Shown: in pieces, positions 13,664 to 17,938 of the stretch
Position numbering within the stretch: the stretch's first letter is position 1
Layout of the letters: every line of letters starts with the position of its first letter
Assembly (NCBI GenBank): GCA_046152935.1
Contig: JBJXGB010000236.1
Span: forward strand, 1-17,938
Source: CAZMFZ01 sp046152935
GTDB lineage: Bacteria; Bacteroidota; Bacteroidia; Cytophagales; UBA9547
Reading direction: 5' to 3'
DNA: 17,938 nucleotides
Program-made: the position numbers and the translations under genes
The notes under the pieces: model-generated
The model's database searches: none
The model's input: the letters and a program-made list of their open reading frames with translations, nothing else
Told to the model about the DNA's origin: nothing

Positions 13664-13714
13664 ATAAATAATTAGATGTAAAATTGTGCCTTATCATAAT
13701 CACAATCCATCATA

Positions 13715-13909
13715 ATGAAAGAAGGTAAAGTAAAATTCTTTAATGAAACCAAAGGTTTCGGTTTCGTTAAAGAATCAGGTTCAGACAAAGAGTATTTCGT
13801 ACACGTATCTGGTTTAGTAGACCGTATTCGTGAAAATGACGATGTTACTTTTGAACTTAAAGAAGGTAAAAAAGGTCTAAACGCAGTTAACGTGCGTGTA
13901 GCTAATTAA
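13715..13909 (+). CDS. Cold-shock protein (CspA family)
   Basis: A 64-residue single-domain cold-shock protein that binds single-stranded RNA/DNA and melts RNA structure in the cytoplasm. It carries the RNP1 motif KGFGFV (residues 13-18) and an RNP2 motif EYFVHVS (26-32), with the usual five-strand barrel length and the ending VNVRVAN. Neighbouring paralogues are absent, so which Csp it is cannot be said. It is a single gene with a weak promoter match upstream and a strong terminator downstream. Codons are rich in common choices, which fits high expression. Confidence 0.95.
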   Translation: MKEGKVKFFNETKGFGFVKESGSDKEYFVHVSGLVDRIRENDDVTFELKEGKKGLNAVNVRVAN

Positions 13910-13935
13910 TACATCTCTATTAAGTGCCTGCAATT

Positions 13936-13975
13936 AAAAGCTCAGTATGCTAACCATATTGAGCTTTTCTTTTTT
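13936..13975 (+). terminator. Terminator after cold-shock gene
   Basis: AAAAGCTCA-G-TATG (13936-13949) pairs with CATA-T-TGAGCTTTT (13955-13968), with one G-T pair, and is followed by CTTTTTT. Confidence 0.85.
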
Positions 13976-14052
13976 CTGGTCGATATGATGCCGATGAAAT
14001 GTCTATCGTATTGGGTTTATGTTAAGAAGAGGCAGTTGTTTTTCTGGCCTTC

Positions 14053-14799
14053 TTAGAAACCATAACAGCAAAACGAACCGTTGAGCAAATTTGGTTTATT
14101 GTAAGACAAGCCTTCTACTTTCCCGCCTGCTCCAGCGACTATAGCATGGCCTGCGGCTGTATCCCATTCCATCGTAGGCCCTTCTCTATAGTAAATATCT
14201 GCTGTGCCCTCTGCTACGTAGCAAAATTTAAGTGAACTGCCCGCTCGTATTTGCTTTTCGATATCAAAATTAGCCAAAAATGCATTTTCTCTTTCTGAGG
14301 CATGTGAACTGCTTCCTATGGCTGTCAAATTGTTTTTTTTAGAGTTCACTTTTATTTCTTCGTGCATGCCATTTATCATTTTAAAAGAATGATTGGAATG
14401 GGCATAGTAAATATTGCCAGAAACAGGCAATTGAATGATGCCAACGGTAGGGACTCCACTTTCTATTAAAGCAATGTTCACAGTAAATTGTCCGTTTCGC
14501 TTGATGAATTCTTTGGTGCCATCGAGCGGATCAACTAACCAAAAGGTGTGCCAGTTTCGTCTTTCTTCATAAGGAATATTTTTGCCTTCCTCTGAAATAA
14601 TCGGAATATGTGGCATGCGTTTTTGAAGGTTGTCAACAATTATCTGGTTTGCCAATCGATCGGCTAAGGTGACTGGAGAATTGTCGGCCTTCCTTTCAAT
14701 TTGATTAAAAAGAGCCTCATTATGGTATACCTCCAATATTTTATCGCCAGCCAATTTTACAATTTTTATTAATTCTTCTACCAAAAAAAGATGGTTCAT
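14053..14799 (-). CDS. cysQ: 3'(2'),5'-bisphosphate nucleotidase (CysQ)
   Basis: Removes the 3' phosphate from PAP (and PAPS), preventing its toxic build-up during sulfate assimilation; an inositol-monophosphatase superfamily enzyme in the cytosol or at the membrane. The 248 residues carry the metal site: E70-E71 in IISEEGKNIPY, D90 and D93 in VDPLDGTKEF, and D213 in EWDTAAGHAIVAGAGG, plus the GSSSHAS segment. I chose ATG 14799 (MNHLFLVEELIKI). The frame is open for 20 more codons, but that stretch has no family similarity and runs into the divergent gene's leader. It is divergent from guaD, with 76 bases between the two starts. All active-site residues are present. Confidence 0.92.
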   Translation of the reverse strand: MNHLFLVEELIKIVKLAGDKILEVYHNEALFNQIERKADNSPVTLADRLANQIIVDNLQKRMPHIPIISEEGKNIPYEERRNWHTFWLVDPLDGTKEFIKRNGQFTVNIALIESGVPTVGIIQLPVSGNIYYAHSNHSFKMINGMHEEIKVNSKKNNLTAIGSSSHASERENAFLANFDIEKQIRAGSSLKFCYVAEGTADIYYREGPTMEWDTAAGHAIVAGAGGKVEGLSYNKPNLLNGSFCCYGF

Positions 14800-14875
14800 T
14801 TTGCGGGATTTAAATAAAACGTTGATGACAAAGCAAGCAAAATTCGTTCTCAAAACCAATAAAAGCTATATTCAC

Positions 14876-15349
14876 ATGATGGAAAAAACGAAATTTATTG
14901 ATAGAGCAATTGGTTTATCTGCTTTTGGATCGGAGAACAGTAAAGGCGGTCCGTTTGGCTGCGTAGTAGTAAAAAATGGCGAAATAGTTGGCGAGGGCTA
15001 TAATGAGGTAAGTTCCAGCCACGATCCAACTGCGCACGCTGAGATCGTAGCGATACGAAATGCGTGTAAAAATTTACAAACTTTCCAGTTAGATGGTTGT
15101 GAAATATACACTTCATGCGAGCCTTGTCCAATGTGTTTTGGCGCAATTTATTGGGCCCGACCTACGGCTGTTTATTATGCCAATACAAGGAAAGATGCTG
15201 CCAAAATCGGTTTTGATGACGAATTCATCTATAAAGAACTCAATGTGGGCTTTTCTGAAAGGAAAATCCCTTTTTATGCGCTGGAGCGAAATGAAGCTTT
15301 GAAAGTATTTGAAAAATGGTCGAAAATGGAGCATAGAATCGATTACTAA
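14876..15349 (+). CDS. guaD: Guanine deaminase (CDA-fold)
   Basis: Converts guanine to xanthine and ammonia in purine salvage. The 157 residues form a zinc-dependent cytidine-deaminase fold: H54-A-E56 (PTAHAEIVAIRNACK) with E56 as proton shuttle, and zinc ligands C84 and C87 in SCEPCPMCFGAIYWARP. The C-terminal part (IGFDDEFIYKEL, ERKIPFY, end in HRIDY) matches the Bacillus-type guanine deaminase, where the tail closes the active site of the partner subunit. tRNA adenosine deaminase has the same zinc motifs but not this tail, so guanine deaminase is preferred. The start is ATG 14876 or 14879. The frame is open upstream to 14801, but that part lacks similarity. Confidence 0.9.
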   Translation: MMEKTKFIDRAIGLSAFGSENSKGGPFGCVVVKNGEIVGEGYNEVSSSHDPTAHAEIVAIRNACKNLQTFQLDGCEIYTSCEPCPMCFGAIYWARPTAVYYANTRKDAAKIGFDDEFIYKELNVGFSERKIPFYALERNEALKVFEKWSKMEHRIDY

Positions 15350-15363
15350 GTTTCACATGAAAT

Positions 15364-15371
15364 TAAATTTG
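15364..15371 (+). promoter_or_regulatory. -7 element before Rpn-family gene
   Basis: TAAATTTG matches the TAnnTTTG box exactly. No TTTG is found at the right distance upstream. It would leave a leader of only about 8 bases before the ATG at 15385. A TTTCA/TGAAA palindrome (15351-15362) lies just before it. Confidence 0.35.
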
Positions 15372-15384
15372 TAAATTCGCAACT

Positions 15385-16341
15385 ATGAAATTTGTAGATG
15401 TAACAAACGATATTGCCTTTAGGAAAATTTTCGGCAACGAGAATACGAAAACTGCCTTGATTTCATTTTTAAATGCGGTATTAAATTTTAGTGATGGGTA
15501 CCAAATTAAAGATGTGACGATCAAGAATCCCTATCAACTTCCGCAATATAGTGGCGGAAGAGTTACTATTGTGGATGTAAAAGCCACCGATAAACAAGGG
15601 AATACTTTTCTTGTTGAAATGCAGGTAGCGGAGCCCAAAGATTTTGATAAGCGCGTGTTGTATTATGCTTCTCAAAGCTATACAGACCAAATTGAGAGAG
15701 GCGATCTTTATCCAGACTTAAAGCCAACATTTTTTATTGGTATTTTGAGTTTTGACGTAACTCAAAACAAAAATTACTTGAGCCGTCATAAGATTTTGGA
15801 TACTGAGACGGGAGAGAATGTGGTTCAAAACATGGAATTTACTTTTATTGAGCTTAAAAAATTCAACAAAAAGGCTGATGAACTAACGAGCATTATTGAC
15901 CAATGGGTATATTTTATAAAAAATGCTGAAAATTTAGATGTAATTCCAAATACGATTACAGACGATGGTTTAAAGGATGCTTTCAACCAAGCCAATAAGT
16001 TTAATTGGACAAAAGACGATTTAGATGCCTATAATAAAATATTTATACGAGAGCAAGATGAGCGAGGTCGATTTGAATTAGGAATGGAAAGAGCCGAAAA
16101 GAGAGGAATGGACAAAGGAATGGCGCAGGGAATGGAAATAGGCATTGAGAAAGGAATCGAGAAAGGAATCGAAAAAGGAATGGTGAAAGGAATGGTGAAA
16201 GGAATCGAGAAAGGTATCCAGAAAGGTATAATTGCAGGAAAAATCGAAACTGCTAGGCAATTAAAAAAGCTAGGCCTCTCTACAGAGGTTATTATTACAT
16301 CAACGGGTCTTACGAAAGAGGAAATAGATGCACTTTTATGA
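15385..16341 (+). CDS. Rpn-family PD-(D/E)XK nuclease/putative transposase
   Basis: A 318-residue protein of the PD-(D/E)XK nuclease family transposase group (PDDEXK_2), related to the E. coli Rpn proteins that cut DNA and aid RecA-independent transfer. The N-terminus (DIAFRKIFGNENTKTALISF, LNAVLN) is the family signature. The nuclease core has D64 in TIVDVKATDKQGN and E78-M-Q80 in FLVEMQV, where Q takes the place of the usual lysine, as is normal here. The middle (FIELKKFNKKADEL) is helical. Residues about 240-284 are a run of four-residue repeats (KGIE/KGMV), and the tail (ETARQLKKLGLSTEVI, TGLTKEEI) is the conserved C-terminal motif. All parts are intact. Real mobility is unproven. A decayed tail of a relative lies at 8081-8267. 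Confidence 0.88.
   Translation: MKFVDVTNDIAFRKIFGNENTKTALISFLNAVLNFSDGYQIKDVTIKNPYQLPQYSGGRVTIVDVKATDKQGNTFLVEMQVAEPKDFDKRVLYYASQSYTDQIERGDLYPDLKPTFFIGILSFDVTQNKNYLSRHKILDTETGENVVQNMEFTFIELKKFNKKADELTSIIDQWVYFIKNAENLDVIPNTITDDGLKDAFNQANKFNWTKDDLDAYNKIFIREQDERGRFELGMERAEKRGMDKGMAQGMEIGIEKGIEKGIEKGMVKGMVKGIEKGIQKGIIAGKIETARQLKKLGLSTEVIITSTGLTKEEIDALL
16103..16234 (+). repeat. In-frame 12-bp tandem repeat within Rpn-family gene
   Basis: About ten units of a 12-base repeat of the form AAAGGAATCGAG or AAAGGAATGGTG run head to tail, coding K-G-I-E or K-G-M-V. Units at 16149-16208 are nearly identical. The repeats keep the reading frame and make a charged, probably helical linker. Such arrays change length by slippage, so copy number may vary between strains. 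Confidence 0.85.
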
Positions 16342-16478
16342 ATTATTCGGGGTCGGGTATTCGTCATTTTTTTTTATTCTAAGAACCGAAGCATTGCTTT
16401 AAAACGCAACAACACATATTGCAAAAATTGCATTTACCTAGTTAAAATTTATCGTGTACGATCACTATTTTTAATCTA

Positions 16479-16486
16479 TATATTTG
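16479..16486 (+). promoter_or_regulatory. -7 element before ricT-like gene
   Basis: TATATTTG matches the TAnnTTTG box exactly, 41 bases before the start codon. No TTTG stands at the expected -33 distance. The rest of 16342-16527 shows no gene. Confidence 0.45.
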
Positions 16487-16527
16487 CAGGCTAAAAAAAT
16501 ATAAAAGGAATACAAATAGAAATAAAA

Positions 16528-17673
16528 ATGGGTTGTGGTTCATGTTCATCAGGTGGCTGCTCGACAGGTGGCGGGTGCGGAAAAAGTGGGGGATGCTCGA
16601 CAGGTGGTTGCAATAAATTAAACACTTTCGACTGGCTTTCTGGCATGGTAGAAGTATCGCCAGCAGACCGCTTTCCATTTGTTGAGGTTCGATTTAAAGG
16701 GGGTAGAAAAGAGATTTTAAAAAATGCCAATGCACTCGAATTACACACTGGCGATGCCATTATTGTAGATTCAGTTTCTGGTCAAGATATTGGCCATGTA
16801 GCCTTACAAGGCGAATTGGTAGGGCTGCAAATGAAGAAAAAAGGCATAACAGAGTCGCCAGAAATGCTACTGATAAGCAGGATTGCTACCAAAGAAGAGC
16901 TGTTAAAGCACGAAAATGTGAAATTGCGAGAGCTGCCTACGATGTATCGCACTAGAGAAATTGTGAGCGAATTGAAGCTAGAAATGAAAATCTCTGACAT
17001 CGAGTTTCAGCTGGATGGCAAAAAAGCCACTTTTTATTATTCCGCAGAAGACAGGGTAGATTTTAGAGAACTTATCAAAAGACTTGCCACCGAATTTAAG
17101 GTGCGTATAGAAATGAAGCAGATAAGTTTGCGTCAAGAAGCCAGTAGATTGGGTGGTATTGGGGTTTGTGGTCGAGAATTGTGTTGTTCAACTTGGCTTA
17201 CAGATTTCAAAAGTGTAAATACTTCGGCTGCTCGTTACCAAAATTTATCGCTCAATCCTCAAAAACTATCTGGACAATGTGGCCGATTGAAATGCTGCTT
17301 GAATTATGAGCTGGATACTTATATGCTTGCTTTGAAAGATGTGCCCGAAGTGCAATCGCCTTTGCAAACGCAAATTGGCTCGGCATCGCTACAAAAAACA
17401 GATATTTTCAGGAAATTGATGTGGTTTTCCTATAGTGGAGAAAGCAATTGGCATCAACTTAGCACCGTGGAAGTAGAAGAAATTATTGCCTTAAATAAAA
17501 AAGGCGTAAAGCCAAATACATTGAATCCGAAAGATTTATTTGAAAATACCACTGCTAAAGCACCTGTCAAACTCAACAACGATATTCAAAAACTGGATGA
17601 TAGATTGCGAAGCAAAAACAGACCATCTTCTAATTTGAAACCAAATAATCCTAATTTTAAGAAAAGGAGATGA
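16528..17673 (+). CDS. PSP1-domain protein, RicT-like
   Basis: A 381-residue cytoplasmic PSP1-domain protein. In Bacillus the relative RicT (YaaT) is part of the RicAFT complex, which holds Fe-S clusters and helps RNA processing by RNase Y; whether that applies to Bacteroidota is not known. The first 30 residues are Gly/Ser/Cys-rich with six cysteines (C3, C6, C11, C17, C23, C28), a feature of Bacteroidota homologues. The PSP1 core (about 95-265) ends in two cysteine clusters, GVCGRELCCSTWL (C214, C219, C220) and GQCGRLKCCLNYE (C251, C256, C257). The last 60 residues are a basic, low-complexity tail (KNRPSSNLKP, FKKRR). The stop overlaps the gldH start by 4 bases, so the two are translated together. 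Confidence 0.92.
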   Translation: MGCGSCSSGGCSTGGGCGKSGGCSTGGCNKLNTFDWLSGMVEVSPADRFPFVEVRFKGGRKEILKNANALELHTGDAIIVDSVSGQDIGHVALQGELVGLQMKKKGITESPEMLLISRIATKEELLKHENVKLRELPTMYRTREIVSELKLEMKISDIEFQLDGKKATFYYSAEDRVDFRELIKRLATEFKVRIEMKQISLRQEASRLGGIGVCGRELCCSTWLTDFKSVNTSAARYQNLSLNPQKLSGQCGRLKCCLNYELDTYMLALKDVPEVQSPLQTQIGSASLQKTDIFRKLMWFSYSGESNWHQLSTVEVEEIIALNKKGVKPNTLNPKDLFENTTAKAPVKLNNDIQKLDDRLRSKNRPSSNLKPNNPNFKKRR

Positions 17674-17938
17674 TTTTGAAAGCCTCTAAAGCGCTTGTAA
17701 TCTTGATGATTTTGCTATCACTGCTATCAAGTTGCGACAAATACCGTGTGTACGAAACCAACATCGATTTTGCTGAAAGAACCTGGTATGCAGATAGTGC
17801 AAAAACGTATACTTTTAACATTGAAGACACTACATTAAAATACAATATTTTGTACAATGTGCGAAACACCATCGACTATGGTTTTTACAATTTGTACATT
17901 AAATACGAATTGTATGGCACAGCTAATGAGCTCATTTC
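17670..17938 (+). CDS. gldH: Gliding motility lipoprotein GldH, partial
   Basis: The N-terminal 89 codons of a GldH-family lipoprotein, cut by the window edge. A lipoprotein signal peptide (LVILMILLSLLSSC) ends in the lipobox with C22, followed by DKYRVYETNIDFAERTW, LKYNILYNVRNTIDYGFYNL and IKYELYG, matching the GldH pattern. In Flavobacterium, GldH is needed for gliding and chitin use, but homologues also occur in non-gliding relatives, so motility cannot be concluded. The start ATG (17670-17672) overlaps the ricT stop (ATGA). A strong AAGGAG sits directly against that ATG and is better spaced (6 bases) for TTG at 17676, which would drop two residues. The order PSP1 gene then gldH is common in Bacteroidota. 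Confidence 0.88.
   Translation, partial: MILKASKALVILMILLSLLSSCDKYRVYETNIDFAERTWYADSAKTYTFNIEDTTLKYNILYNVRNTIDYGFYNLYIKYELYGTANELI

Noticed and set aside
14800..14875. Upstream extension of the cysQ and guaD frames into each other
   Set aside because: Both frames stay open, but the extra residues are not similar to either family, and they would leave no promoter for either gene.
16103..16234. Regular short repeats that could suggest a CRISPR-like array or satellite
   Set aside because: Units are only 12 bases, contiguous without spacers, and in frame within a clear protein-coding gene.
16029..16367. Minus-strand 112-residue frame rich in IPFSIPF repeats
   Set aside because: It is the antisense reading of the KGIE tandem repeat in the Rpn-family gene.

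Overview
The window looks like chromosomal DNA of an AT-rich member of the Bacteroidota, probably of the Cytophaga/Sphingobacteria type. Four things support this. A promoter before atpD matches the Bacteroidota consensus exactly (TTTG, 19 bases, TAnnTTTG). atpD and atpC stand alone as a pair, with a short epsilon subunit. A Cys-rich PSP1/RicT-like protein overlaps a gldH-type gliding lipoprotein gene. The LytS/LytTR pair is of the YehU/YpdA kind. I saw no rRNA or tRNA gene, no CRISPR array and no complete insertion sequence.

Layout. 1-690: a decayed GNAT acetyltransferase gene. 691-4099 (minus): a two-gene soluble signalling operon, a GAF/PAS histidine kinase followed by a receiver-histidine kinase hybrid. 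4100-5100: a large divergent intergenic region holding two palindromes, then a Mn-type superoxide dismutase gene that shares a bidirectional terminator with a convergent MerR/B12-binding regulator (5095-5982). 5983-8900 is an accessory, decaying zone: a broken DUF1801 gene, a VapBC-like toxin-antitoxin pair, the intact Fe-S carrier gene nfu, a C-terminal remnant of an Rpn/PD-(D/E)XK transposase-family gene, and an intact DUF4160-DUF2442 pair. 9062-10900: atpD-atpC with a strong hairpin between them. 10911-12796 (minus): LytTR response regulator and LytS-like kinase. 13102-13500: a small secreted TPR-like protein. 13715-13909: a cold-shock protein. 14053-15352: divergent cysQ and guaD. 15385-16341: an intact Rpn-family nuclease with a 12-bp in-frame tandem repeat. 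16528 to the end: RicT-like PSP1 protein and gldH, cut by the window edge.

How the genes work together. The window mixes housekeeping genes (ATP synthase, Fe-S carrier, SOD, PAP phosphatase, guanine deaminase, RicT, GldH), two independent phosphotransfer systems, and a belt of small mobile or selfish genes. Three genes of that kind are pseudogenes whose ancestral reading frames can be rebuilt by eye. I found no clearly new multi-gene system. The best leads are the perfect 28-bp palindrome before the SOD gene, the unusual kinase pair with a STAND-like N-terminus, the DUF4160-DUF2442 pair, the structured atpD-atpC spacer, and the paired repeats between the LytS kinase gene and the secreted protein gene.
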